Positions 1-12,225 of a stretch of 64,000 nucleotides of DNA are shown one piece after another. A model generated the notes under the pieces. That model ran no database searches, was not told the DNA's origin, and saw only the letters and a program-made list of their open reading frames with translations. The number at the start of each line of letters is the position of its first letter. Positions within the stretch are counted from its first letter, which is position 1. Origin of the DNA: Dromaius novaehollandiae (taxonomy: Eukaryota; Chordata; Aves; Casuariiformes; Dromaiidae); assembly GCF_036370855.1 (NCBI RefSeq), contig NC_088099.1, forward strand, positions 137,247,017-137,311,016, written 5' to 3'. Position numbers and translations under genes: made by a program.

Positions 1-1347
1 TAACAAATTATTAGATTTTCCCTGTGTTAGGCTATTTGTGATTGGGGTTGTCAAAGGAAAATGCTGTTTCAAGGATGCTGCTAAAGGAAAACACTTGTCC
101 TCTCTTCTAAGTTCGATAAATACATTCATCTTACAAAAGACTGTTATCAGTTTTACATTTGGCATGCTGCTTCTGCTTTAAAAAGCAGATTTTTAGGGCT
201 GTTAGATACTTTAGTCTGCTTCCACTTTAGGTCTTTACATGTTAATCATGTCAGAATAACAAAATAGGATTGAAATTTATATTTAAATGTGAAGCTCTGT
301 TTTGGTTTGTCTTCCCAATATCTTGAAGACCAATGAGTCCAATATAGGCATTCTGAATAACAAGTAACAACCTTGTTAAAAAGCTTATTATGAGAAGCAT
401 TTTCAGTGGCACTGATGGCAAGTGAATGAAAATGGAATTGTACTGAAGAGCTCTTAACAACTATCTTCAGTGGGTAAAACATTGTACTTAATTGACAATT
501 TTGTCACTTTGATGTTTGGAAGATGCAGTTATGCAGTTGTTTTTTTAAAATGAGGACAATAGGGATGGATTAGTTTAAGGTATATCCTGATCCAGAAATC
601 AGCCCAGAATATATTTTTCAGTTCCTTTTTCAGCTCTTTGTAAATCATTCAGATGAAGAATCATTCACCTTTTTTCCTGTGGGGTCTTCCAGATAGTTAT
701 TTTCCTGAATTAAAATAACCTGTAAAATGAAGCTTATATACTTCTTTGCCAATTACTTTTTTAGAAAGTTTACCCTGTTTAAAGTAAGCTTATCTTTAAT
801 TTGCCATTTTTAGGCAGTTTTAATCTTTCAGGTTGGCATCCTCCAAACACTTCTGGGTAGTTGAAATACTTCCTTCAGCATTTGTTTTGTCAGACTGTTG
901 TTTCTTTTAGTCTTTCTTCATGTACCATTTGACACCATAAGTAACACCAGCTGTGGTTTTCTAGTTTCTCTGCATCTTTTGTGTCTGAAGTTCAGCAAAT
1001 AGATTTTAGTACTCTAGTTTTCCTACCGTTTAGGCTTTTTAGCTCCTTAATCTGTGGCATAACGCCTCAAAACAAGATGCAAACCAAAATTGTGCCCCTA
1101 TTTCCTTTTTTGTCATGTGTACACTAGTAGTTTAAACTAATTTTCACTGACTCTGCTAGCTCTCTTTGTGCTTCTATGTTGTGTTTTCATCATTAGCTTT
1201 GTTGAGACTCACAGTCCATCAGAAATTCAGGGTAGTTGACATTGTGCAGACAAGCTTTTACGCAAGTTTAAACTTTATGCTAATATTGAACCTAAGAGCT
1301 GTAAGAACCTAAGAAATTAATTAATCTCTTCGAATGTTGTATTTCAG
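1..1347. other. Intron upstream of the large peroxidase exon
   Basis: AT-rich sequence ending in the acceptor at 1341-1347. I looked for the preceding peroxidasin exon (in human PXDN it contains IFERTLQLIQEH) and found nothing convincing. Short minus-strand open frames at 246-482 look like chance frames. Confidence 0.6.
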
Positions 1348-2750
1348 AATTTCTTTTACGATGACCTAGTTTCCTCTCACTACCCCACTCTCACTGCCAG
1401 TTTTTCCTGGATGTACCTCTCACAGAGTAGTTCCCAGATTGCTCTGACATCTGTTTCCACCAAAAGTACAGAAGCGATCACTGGACATGTAACAGTTCAC
1501 GACACCCAGTGTGGGGCGCTTCTACAACTGATTTTGAACAGATCCTTAAACACACGCATGAAAATGGTTTTAACATACCCTGGGGTTTAAATCACACATC
1601 TTTGTATAGTGGTTATTCCCTTCCACGTCCAAGGCTTATTTCAACAGAAATGATTGATACAGAGACAATACAGCCTGGTGACAGATACAGTCATATGCTC
1701 ATGCAGTAGGGCCAATTTTTAGACTGTGACTTGGATAAGACAATGACTGCTTTGAGTATGTCGTATTTTGCCGATAGTCAGCCATGTAGCATAGCATGTA
1801 CCAGTGATCCTCCGTGTTTTCCCATCATTACTGCTCATGATGATCCCCAAGTATCAAATTCAAAACGCATGTTCTGTGTTTACTCAAGCCAGTTTGCAGC
1901 AGTGGGATGCCCTCTCTCATAATGAACTCAGCTTGTGTGAGGGAGCAAAATAACCACCTGACATTGCATACTGGTGCTTCTAATGTGTATGGAAGCTCTG
2001 AGAGAGAATCTGAAGAACCAGGAGATAAAACTACTCAATATGGCCTCAAAGAAGATTTTCATTGCCACACCATGCTTTCAGCAGAAGGCTATAGAGAAAA
2101 CGAGAAGTTGGGTCTAACTGCTTTACACGTGCTGTGATTTCACAAATGTAACCACACAGTAAGAGAATGCTGAAAATGAACTCATTCTGGGATAGAGACA
2201 TTGTCTATAATGAAGTCAGAAAGATTGATTGGGCAGTACCACATTGAGGCACTGGCTACCCAAGATCTTGTTGAGCATGGCATGAAGATGATGGAAATTA
2301 CAAAGGTTATAACCCCAGTCTAAATGCTGGAATTGTTAATGCATTTGCAACAAATGCTTTTAAGTTTGGTCACATGCTGATCAATCTTGTTCCGTTTGTT
2401 GAATGAGACTTTTGGAGAAATAGCACATGGTCACCTTTTGATTCACAAGGTCTTTGTACCATCCTGAATAATCAAGGAAGGAGGCATTGATTGATCCTGT
2501 CCTGTGTTTTTTGTTTGGTGTGGCTGGTAAAATCAGAGCATCTTTTCAGCTTCTGAATCTCAAACTGACAGGAAGGTTTTATGCCATGGCATGCTCCACC
2601 CTGGATTTGGCAGCTAAAGATATCCAGAGGGGGTGTGATCATGGGATCCCATGCTATGCTGACTACTGGGCTTTCTTTAACTTCAGTTGAGAAGTTTGTG
2701 GATCTTCAAAATGAGATTAAAGACACAAAAATTGGAGTGAATTTTAAAAA
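1348..2750 (+). pseudogene. PXDNL: Large peroxidase-domain exon of peroxidasin-like gene, decayed
   Basis: The exon is about 1.4 kb, the size of the big peroxidase exon in PXDN. It opens after a TTTCAG acceptor and ends at GTGAGT. In successive frames it reads YDDLVSSHY, GCTSHR, CSDICFHQKYRS, WGASTTDFEQILK, ENGFN, PRLIST, TETIQ, HMLMQ, QFLDCDLD, SDPPCF, LIMNS, REQ, ASNVYGS, ENEKLGLT, GFKFGH-like [34 protein letters not shown] and LQNEIKD, all colinear with human PXDN. Disablements: Trp to TAG at 1707-1709, a 1-nt insertion at 1710-1713, a frame change near 1900-1910, loss of about 20 codons between ASNVYG and ENEKLG, TGA at 2135-2137, TGA at 2404-2406 in one frame, TGA at 2465-2467, a 4-nt tandem insertion near 2492-2495, and a frame slip near 2690. 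The distal catalytic His is Cys (1725-1727), the catalytic Arg is His (2141-2143), and the proximal His (2371-2373) remains. Confidence 0.95.
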
Positions 2751-5292
2751 GTGAGTATTAGTTAAAATGTATGTATGGTGTGATATATGGCAATTTATGT
2801 GGTATTTTAATTTGTCAGCACAAGCAGCAATGAGTTTGTTTTAAAACAGTTTTGCAATTGTATTGCTTCCTCTAAAATATGAGTCACAAAAAATACTTTT
2901 CTCTTTCCATGTATTTTGTTAGAAACTTTTTGATGAAGCAAGAGCAACAAAAATATTTATTTTATTCCACATATTTCCTTTCCTTTCCCTCTTTCTCTCA
3001 AGTTCTTAAATGCTTTTTGTTCTTCTCTTTGATGTCTGACATTTACAAATCTTATTTGCTTTTATTCTTTAGGTGTTCCACTTTCATCTTTTCTCTTGCT
3101 CTGAATAATCTTTTATCCTCTTCCTTCATTCACTACATATTCTACTTAATTTGCTGTCTTCTTCTGCTTCATCTCCTTCAAAATACAATCATAACCATGT
3201 TTTAAGGCTTAAATCACATTTTCAGTCCCATAGCCTGTTTTTTAAAAAATAAATAAAATAAAGGAGCAAAGATACTAATTTATTTCCTCAAGAGACAATG
3301 GCATACTTTTCACCCAACTGCACATTAATATGTGTTAGTGAATTGGTCCTGTATTTGATTTGCCCAGTCCCTTTTGCTATCCAGTTCTTCTCTACTTCCT
3401 TCCTTAATGAGAGCTTTAGTATTAGGTTTGCAGCATCTCTTTTTAGTGGTGAAAGAAGGGTGTTTTCATTGTATAAAATAAATAATTATTGAAATGTAAT
3501 CCAAATTTATAGTTGACATTTATTGTTTTAAAAATTGAAGACCTCTACCTCAGAATACGAGTGGCTGAAAATGGTTTACTATAAGAGGAAAAGGCGATAA
3601 AATCAAGTTGAGAACACCACTTGTTACAAAAATGAAGGCTAACAGTTTATATAATTCAGAAAAATTTGGCAAAGAAAAAAAAAAGCAGAATATACTTTTA
3701 TGAAGTTCCATGTAATCCTGAAACAGTTGGTTAACAACTCTGTCATGTAAGTTGTTACTAGAGGTAACATTTGTGAGAAGTGCTCTGTTAGAATATTTAT
3801 AGAGAAAGCATTGCTCTGGATTATCAGTTTTACTAAAGCTTATTTCATCTCCAGAAACATAAAGTTTCTTACAGTCTTTCTGTGAACTTTCATGTGAGAT
3901 GGATCAGTCTGTTAAGCTGCACATTCAGCTTAGTATTGTATTGTAGCATCTAACCTTTTATTTTTCTTTTTTCCTTTCCTTTTTTTTTTGTGAAAACTGA
4001 TGCTTTTGTGAATGCACAAGCCAAGACAAACTTACTGTTTCTATTAAAACAAACAAGCAAACATACCTTCCACACTTCGCTATCCAACAGTACTTTTGTA
4101 GCCTTTTATGGGCTATGATATCTGTTCCTATCCTTGCCCTAGGATCTACATTTTTGGTTAAGATTTCATAGTCTCTGATTTTCGACTCTGTACGTAAGTT
4201 ACTTCCATTAAAAGATGCATACAGGTGGAGTCTACAAAAGGAAGGGGAAACTTTCCTTTCAGTTCTGAAAACTGAAAATGTTATATCTGTATGCTATAGT
4301 GTGCCTACACAGAAAATGACGGGGTCTAGTCATCCCAGAGTGGTTAATTACCAGCATGTCTGGGAAGAGATAGGAAAGAAAAAAGATTAAACCTATCTAG
4401 ACCCCTTGGAATAACTGAAATTGGTCATAGAAGCTAAACCAGTGCAATAAAAGAGAGGAAAAGGCTTGCACAAAAGCTGAAACCCTAAGTTTTGCCTTGC
4501 TATGATAGCAACAGCAGATCATCCAGAGAGACCTTTCATATAATCTTGGCGTAATTCGGGTAAATATTGATTTTATGTCACTTCACCTGTCTTTCATAGA
4601 CATTTGTAACTCCACTGTCTCTTTTTCATGCTATAAGTAGATGTTTGCGTTAGCGTTTTTCTTAAGGTGGCTGGAGTTATACGCAGTTTAAGGTTACTGG
4701 AGGAACATTATGGTACCCTTTACTCACAGTGTGGTGAGTCTATAAACCAGAGCCCTAAAAACACCTTGACAAATGCTTCCTCTCCCCAGTATGTTCTCCA
4801 GTCCATCTAAAAGGTAATAGTGGGTCCTTATTTTAGCTATCAATCAGGCCAGGACGTGTGCTGACTAAGTGAGGTCAAGGTAAGCACCACTGTGCTATGG
4901 TGTGACTGCTGGTGACGGTGAAGGCTCACTGGCATGCAGCAAAATACTGGGGTGATTCACATTCATATATCACTACTTTTAGAACTGGAACTACCTGAAA
5001 CCTTTGGGATTCTGTATCTCCTAAAATATCTTCCTAGCACAAAAGCTCTCTACCATGCAAAATTGTACCAACATTTAGCACTTCTTTTTCAGGATACATT
5101 AGGTGCAGCATAGAATTCCAAAACTTCTATCTGCCTGTTTACAAATAAAACATGTGTTGACAGGAAAAAAAAAACACGAAACATACATGAATAGTTCTTT
5201 TGCTATATAATCATATAAAAGCCAGAAGATTTGATATCAAAGTGTAATATCCTAATTTCTCCAAACCTATAAAAAACCAGGTTCTTTTGCAG
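2751..5292. other. Intron, with pyrimidine-rich tract
   Basis: Begins with GTGAGT and ends with a pyrimidine tract and AG. The T/C-rich stretch at about 2950-3190 explains the 108-codon plus-strand frame there (2879-3205), which has no protein-like signature. A second T/C run lies at 3960-3990. No genes seen. Confidence 0.6.
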
Positions 5293-5415
5293 AGGAGTCA
5301 GACTGTCTAACATTGATTTTAGTTTCTGTTTCTGGCTGTGGAAGGCCTTGAAACAGCAACTAATATTGCTCATAAAAGTATTATGCTCTTGAAAAGACCG
5401 AGAGCTTTTGAAACG
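5293..5415 (+). pseudogene. PXDNL: Short peroxidase-domain exon, strongly decayed
   Basis: In PXDN the next exon encodes a segment with NIDLFPAL, VVEDL, TLMCLL and KRLRDGD. Here a good acceptor (pyrimidine tract then AG at 5291-5292) is followed 16 nt later by NID (aac att gat). After a small frame offset come FLAVEGLE, then IMLL in the same frame and KRPRAFET. The distance from VEG to the Met of IMLL is 15 codons, against 14 in PXDN, and the segment sits between the two well-supported exons. About four codons (STQF in human) are missing. I see no donor GT where the exon should end, so the 3' boundary is approximate. Similarity is weak at each point; order, spacing and acceptor carry the call. 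A chance match remains possible. Confidence 0.55.
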
Positions 5416-6253
5416 GACTGTTTCATGCTTAGAAAGTTACAATGTCTATGAAAAACTGGTTTCATAATGACAATAAAACTGAAGTTTTGAGAGCTTTTCA
5501 TTGAGCTGAAGGACTCAAGGGAACACAGAGAATAGTACTTTTGGGAGGGGACAGTCAAGCTGGAATGTTTTCAAGGCTGTACAAAGTGAATCACAGTCAC
5601 CGAATGTAAGCTATTCTAATTGTATGTTAATATTTTCTGTGGTTAAAAAAAAAAGTTTCTTTTATAATCTGTTGTTCCAGTTCAGCTGAAGAGTTTGAGT
5701 GACACTTTTGGTATAATAGATAAGCTGCAAATATCAATTTGGTATGCTTTTAAAGAGTATGGGAATACTTGACTTAGGAAAATACACTTAATTTTTTTTC
5801 CTCTTTTTTCTCCCCTTTTTAAATGGAGTAAAACTGCTTCTGTTTGGTAACTATTGATTACTCGTGGTCAGGCAATGTATTTTAATGTTATGAAACCACA
5901 ATTTTATTCACTAAGGTTATGTTTTCAAAGTGCATACCTACTTTATTATCATATCGGCTATTTAAAGAAGAACATAGTATTGGATAGGAGATATATCTAT
6001 TCAATCCCTTTTTTTTTCCTGCATGTAACTTTTACATCTGAGTAACTGCCTAGTGAGGATATTAACATTCATTTGTAATACTGTGATGGGAACATCAGGA
6101 AGATTTTCAGAGATCATACAGAAGGAAAAATGTTTTCTTTCATGAGCCAGTTTTCTTTTTACAGTGCATTATTATTCATCAAATTATACCCATTTCAGTT
6201 CAAAAAAGTGAAAATTAAGTCTTGAAAAAGTCTGTCTAGTTCTGAATTTCTAA

Positions 6254-6300
6254 TATTTCTTAAATGTATTTGACTACTATTTCTTAAATGTAATGACTAC
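6254..6300. repeat. 24/23-bp tandem duplication
   Basis: The unit tatttcttaaatgta plus (tt)tgactac occurs twice in a row; the second copy lacks one base. Confidence 0.85.
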
Positions 6301-8310
6301 ATGGCACACCACTGAACATCAGCTTGTGGCCTGCACTTAAGCAGGAAAGCATAATTCCTGGTACAAGAGCAGGACCAACTCAAACATAATTCTGTAAATT
6401 CTGTAATTCAGTTTCAGTATCTTAAGGATGGAGACTGGTAACCAATTTTAAATATATTATAGTTTTGTCTGCAAAGCTCTAATCTTGTAGTATTGACAGT
6501 TTATAATGCAGATTTGATAAAGTCTGTAGTAACTTACATGATTCAGTCTTGATTGTGGTTAAGGAATGTTGACACTATGTTGTGAGATAAATTGGGAAAA
6601 AATGCTAATTTTAAACATTTTAAACTGGTATAATAATCCTTTCACTTGATTGTTTGTCACTGCCTGCATTGTGAGAGTTAGCTAAATATGTGTTAAAAAT
6701 ATCATTGGGATTTATGGTACTGTAGTCCTGCTCAAAACATAGAGGAAGTGTAGGACAGGACAGGACTGTGATGCTGTCTAAACACATGACACTACAACTT
6801 GACTTTAACTGGTGCCATCCATCAGCCTTTTTCATCTCATGAATTGCAAAGGGAAATCATTTAGTGAGTCTTCATTGGATGATTAAATGGCATCTTTCCA
6901 TAAATCAGTAAATAAACCAGCTTAGCCTCTTTAGGTTAACCTCTAGGTCTTGAACCATATTTGAATTCCTGTGTCTTGTTTTCTACATGGGAGAACTATG
7001 CAGGATTCCTTAGTCAGTGTATATTACGTTCATTATCTATATTCAGGCTTTTTTGATTTTCTTTCTTTAAAACATAAAAACATAGACTTCTGGACCTGCC
7101 ATCTCATGTCTGTAGTGGGCAGCAGAAACAGATCCATTGCATATGGATTTCCTTCCTAATGCTAAATTTCCAGTTTTGCTCCTTTAAGGTAAAAACTACA
7201 CACCCAATGTAAGTCTTGAAGTAAGACAGGGAAATAATCACTTACATTCAGCTGTATTACTGACTTATCCTTCCATGCTTCTTTCTCATGCCTGCCTACG
7301 GGTATGGGAAAGCTTTGTTTGCTTTTAGTACTTAAAATCCCACTGCAAGTTATGTATTTTGAACTGGCCCCTTTCCTGCTGATCTAACTAGACTCAATCT
7401 TTAAAAGCTCTGAAACAAGAACAAATAGGGTATATCATTAATACCTTTCATAAAACATACTAAGACTTCAGTGGTAAACTCCAGTTCACACTATGAATGT
7501 GTCCTTTCGTCTTCTCAAGACTTGTTATCATGCTATAAAATGCGACATAAAGGAGAAAAAAAAATAAGGATAATTTTAACAGTGAGCCATGAGAGAGGAG
7601 AGAAAAGGTACATTACTATTCCTTCTTTGCAGCTATCTATTTATTTCAAGCTAACCTTATTAAATCTGTACATAAGGATTTTTTAAATGAGAATATACTT
7701 TCATCATAATGAACATTTTTTAATGCAAAAGTTCTTGAAAGATGTTACATGCTGCATGACTTAGGTAAGCTCAAGAATTTGTCAAGAAATTAACTTGAAA
7801 AGCCTTTTTTTAATCAACAATAATTGAAGAATTTTGACCCCTTCCTTCATCAATGGAAGCCTTCTGAAAATATAAGACAAAATGCTGATACAGAGAAGGT
7901 ATGACATATTGTAATATTGTAATGTAGATAATGAAGGCAGATCTGCTTTTTGCAAATTGCCAGATGCTTGTTTTGATTCTAGATTTTTGCATACTGATAG
8001 TTTTAATTAATAAAATTCAAAATTATGAGAGTAATGAACTATTCGAAGTTGTCTTAATGATAAATAAAGTGTGAAACCTGCAGTTCAAAACTTGTTTCAA
8101 CATGAGATCGTTCATAGCCAAAACAACTGTGTAAGGTCATAAAAAATGAGAAATTGATTTAAGAAATAAATGGAAGCAGTTAAAATAAATTTAACTATGA
8201 ACAAATAATACACTTTTCAGTATTTGTGTTCTCTGTCTGCTTTTATCTTCTGCCTCATTACTGCTGTGCAATATGATGTTTAATTTCCAGGTAGCAGATC
8301 TGTGATTCAT

Positions 8311-8332
8311 TTTATTTATTTATTTATTTATT
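8311..8332. repeat. (TTTA)n microsatellite
   Basis: Five and a half TTTA units, directly upstream of the acceptor of the decayed peroxidasin-like exon at 8346. Confidence 0.95.
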
Positions 8333-8345
8333 GTCTTCTGACTAG

Positions 8346-8575
8346 ATTTTGGTATGAAACTCCTGGAGTGTTCACCACAGCACAATTTCCTTCCTTTGGC
8401 TTGCTTATTTTGTGACAGTTGTGACAACACCCAGCAAGCCCAGCCTGATGTCTTTGTAAAAGCAGACTGTTCTCAGAAACAGTCTTGCAAGATGGATCTC
8501 AGAATGTGGCAAGACTGCTGCGAAGATCTGTAATAATCTGGAATGCAAATAGCAGATGGAATATATAAATCCAAA
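8346..8575 (+). pseudogene. PXDNL: Exon ending the peroxidase domain, decayed
   Basis: After an AG at 8344-8345 the frame reads RFWYETPGVFTTAQ, matching the PXDN segment RLWYENPGVF. A frameshift and loss of a few codons follow, then in another frame LFCDSCDN, AQPDVFVKAD, SCKMDLRMWQDCCED, matching LCDNADN, VQSDVFRVAE and RVDLRVWQDCCED of human PXDN. The frame then hits tandem stops (taa taa at about 8531); past them NANSRW resembles the FNAFSYHF segment in a third frame. A possible donor (AAAGTAAAT) sets the approximate end at 8575. A TTTA microsatellite lies just before the acceptor and replaces the expected pyrimidine tract. Confidence 0.92.
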
Positions 8576-8949
8576 GTAAATATATATACATATTAAAAAA
8601 AAAAAAAGCCCAGAATTGTTAAACATTTCTTCCCATGTTAATATTACATATTGTGACAGGAAGTTTAGTAAAAAGATGATGAACTAAGTTTTGAGAAAGC
8701 AGTTTTACTTTCAAAACACAGCATTTTTTGAACAGTATCCTATTAAGAAGGATTGTATTGACCACTCTTGTTATTTCCAGCAATATCTTAAAAAAGCAAA
8801 AGCCTCAGAAAATATTTTTCTTTTGCTAACAAACTTATGAGAAAGTGGCTAAAGTTTCTCTACTAAAGTAAATATCCTGATTCAAATTTACTTTCAATGT
8901 TTATTTCTTTTTAACAGATTCCAGCTATCCACCTAGTTGAATGTCCTTA

Positions 8950-9090
8950 AGTATTAACTATAGCTGAAGAAAATTGCGTGTCATTAATTGAAGTTATTAA
9001 TTACTGTTGTCTGCATCTGCGATAATTACAGCATGTGTAATATTGAATAAACAATTGAATAATCACTGTTTTGTCCTTTGGTGGCAATGT
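8950..9090. promoter_or_regulatory. Homeodomain-motif-rich block, candidate noncoding element
   Basis: Several TAAT/ATTA cores (cattaattg, tattaattac, gataattac) are packed in high-complexity sequence inside the long intron. Motif density alone is weak evidence in AT-rich DNA; conservation cannot be judged from one sequence. Confidence 0.15.
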
Positions 9091-11060
9091 AGAGAGAATA
9101 TAATATCTGTATATACTTCAGGACTGCAGATGAGCTTTCTCCTACCTCAAGGCCACAGTCTTTGGAACTATATGACCTAGGTTAGATTCTTCATGTTCTA
9201 ATACTATGTAGTCCTCTAGTAATTGGTTTTTTTTGGAGGGTAACTCTCAAGTGTGCTTTTCTGCTAAGTAAGAAGAAAATTAGTCAAGCTGTTTTTGAGT
9301 TTACAGGTCATTACCCTAAATATGAAGCTATTCAGTAAACATACTGATTGGCATAGTTAATACTTAATTTATACAGATTGCAAGGCCTCACAGGGAACTG
9401 TGGCCTGAATGGTGCTCTACAGAAGGGAAAGGAAGAGGGAAAATAGCTCGGAAGCTCAACCATCAGTTAAAAGGCAAGCAGATATAAAGTATGAAGTATC
9501 TTGTACTTCAACTTCTGCAGCTCAACGAGATGAGAGAAGGTTTTTTCATGAAGCCCATGTTCTTCTCCAAACAACTGAAGTAAGGTGTGAGCATTGTGAC
9601 TCAGTAAGTTAGCATGGAATTCAGGAACTGAATGTGTGAAGTCCAGAGGTGGTCTTTAACAAATCAAGTCCTCTTCTGCAGCCGGAAGAGTTGTGATATT
9701 GTCAAGGACTTCCATACCTCTGTCCATTTCCTTTCCCCTTTCCAGGGAGTCATTGGCTTAAACAGAGAGCCAATCAAGTAGTTTAGTGGGATGAGGCCCA
9801 GTGGGACAGACAGTTTGAATGTATCTGTTCCTGATTTCTCTGATAAGGTGTTCCTGATCAGCTCCTAGGAGTTCCTAGGAGTTGCAGGTTTTTGGGAAGA
9901 ATATGCTGCAATCCTGAGTAAGAAGAGTTTCTCTGAGAGAGCTATAGGCTACAGCCTGCCACAGATTATATTTTTTAAAAAAATATCTGCCTCAGTTGTG
10001 GATCATGTGAATGAGCTTAGCCTTATTTTTAGATAGTCCCCCTCCATCCTAGCTGTATCTAATGTGCTGTGCAGCTGATTTCCCTGGACTCGTTGCACAC
10101 ACCCAAGCAGCCTACCAAATCTGCAAACATCAGCTGTTATACAAGGAGGAGATTGCTAGATTTCCTAACCCTAGCAAGAATAAAGACCTACAGATCTACA
10201 AAGTTCTATTTACAAAGATCTACTGGATCTTCTTTCAGATGTTTCAGAGTGTGGAAGACTGTTACCTTGATATGTGTGTAAATTTAAAAGATATGTGCAA
10301 AGTGTCTTAGAGGAAAAATTCTTATCAACCAGTAAGAGAAGCTAGAGCTATTTTAAGTAAGGTAGACAAGAAAAACCTTCTAGAGAGACTTTAGAGGGTG
10401 GGAAGAGTATAAAAGGGAATGCTGGGCTGATTTTGAGCCAACGAGACAGCTTACATGCTGATGACATAGTGAAAGGAGACGTTAATTGTTTATGCTAAAA
10501 ATACTTAAAAGGCAAAACAGATTCAAAAATAACATCTGGGATTATATAGAAAGAGGAAGAAAAAAAGAAAATATATATAAAAGGAGGAGGAAAAAAAAAG
10601 AATCAAACTAATGCATGTCTCTTAATGAGACAAGGTGGTGTTTCTGTGTTTGCCCACACCACAACAGTCAGATCCTGAACTTGAGCTTTAATAATCACAT
10701 GAACCTTTAGGACCTAAGATCTTAACTGAAATTAAGATATCTATATGCACGCTTCCTTAAGTGGAAGTCACATATTCTCATTTTATGGAAGAGAAAGCAA
10801 GTTTTTCAAGATTTCCACTCCCACAGAAAACTGTGGGCCTCCCCTGGACTCGGAAAATACTCTGTCCATCCCTGATGTCATGCCCTAAGGATTTTATACA
10901 GGTAGCAAATTTGTCTGTGGATTTCTCAGTTTTCTTAGTGTTCCATGATATTTCAGCAACTATTTATACACGTGCATTAGGATTATTCAACTGTAATCAA
11001 TTTTGTGAAGTATTTGAATTGAGATAGCATTTGGTCCCAGAGATTTTAACTTTTATTTTT

Positions 11061-11107
11061 CTCTCTCTATATATATATATTTATATATATTTATATATAT
11101 ATATATT
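11061..11107. repeat. (CT)n/(TA)n microsatellite with TTATATATAT units
   Basis: A short CT run leads into TA repeats interrupted by TT every ten bases, giving a 10-base higher-order period. Confidence 0.95.
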
Positions 11108-12175
11108 TGTCTATTTTGCTTGGGGTTATCTATCTCCATTTGTGATTCTTTCATCCTTAACTTGGATTTTCAGTTTCCTTCGTTCTGGTATATTTGTCCT
11201 TGTCCTGCTTTGCAATATTAGTTTCTAACAAGTTGTTCTGAAACAATAAAAAGACAAGTCTGAGAGACTGCCTTATGGATTAAAGTTAAATATAGCAACC
11301 AAACTGAAAAGTAAAAGTGAAAACAATTTTATGGCTTAATTGTCTCATTAAAGTTTGCTATGAGCTGTGGAATTCTGGCTTTCTACAAATGGCTTTGAGG
11401 ACACTATTTTCATTAATCATGCAGCAACTTTCAATAGAATAAATTTACTAAAAGAATATTTACCAATGTAATAGATTTCATACTATGTAAAAAAGCAATT
11501 TTACTTAGTCAGCAAAAGCCTGTAAGTGCTGAGGAGACTTCATCTATCGCACAGATACTTGAAAACAAGGAAAACACAGATCTTTCAAATACCTTAGAAT
11601 CTCAGTGTGAGAACTTAATGTGAAACTTCCATCTGGAATTTACAAGGCCAGATGGCTGTATAAATCCCAGCACAAAATATACATCTGTCACTTTTTGGTA
11701 TAACTGGTTTTATTTGAAGAAGGATTTATTTAATCAACTTGGCACATTGCTGAGTGTGTCATTCATATCGGGATAGCCTGTAGCTCTTTTTGTACAACAA
11801 ATCATCATTCATTTGCAGAATGCAATGGGGGTAATTTCTCCTGCCAGATGCAGGATGACTGTGGATTTTAATTGTTTTATGCAGAAATGGGATGAAGAAG
11901 AGCAGATAAATATAATTGAGTAAAACTCTCCGGTAAAGATTCTTACTATATAATTCTTAAGTCTACCTAGATTATGAATTTACCTTTTATATCTCTTTTC
12001 ATCACATTGAGATGTTATCTAGAAATAGCTTTAGCAGGATAATGGAAGTAGGTAAGCTTACTCAATGGAAACATGATTTAGAGTTCTACTTTATTCCATG
12101 AATCAAATGGAAAAAAAAGACTTCTAAATCCAAAATCTATCAAAATTTAAACTCATAAATATTTGATTTGACTCT

Positions 12176-12225
12176 CTTCCTAAAAATTCTATAAGCCATT
12201 CTTCCTAAAAATTCTATAAGCCAAT
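12176..12225. repeat. 25-bp tandem duplication
   Basis: Two adjacent copies of a 25-base unit starting cttcctaaaaattctataag differ at only one base, so the duplication is recent relative to the decay of the region. Confidence 0.9.

Larger units (their letters stand above)
5416..8345. other. Intron between decayed peroxidase exons
   Basis: AT-rich sequence with one small tandem duplication (6254-6300) and the TTTA microsatellite at its end. No recognisable genes or transposable elements. Confidence 0.55.

Noticed and set aside
2879..3205. 108-codon frame rich in Phe, Leu and Ser
   Set aside because: Caused by the T/C-rich intron tract; no gene structure.
10408..10415. TATAAAAG box
   Set aside because: A single TATA word in AT-rich intron; no downstream exon, CpG context or other core-promoter signal.
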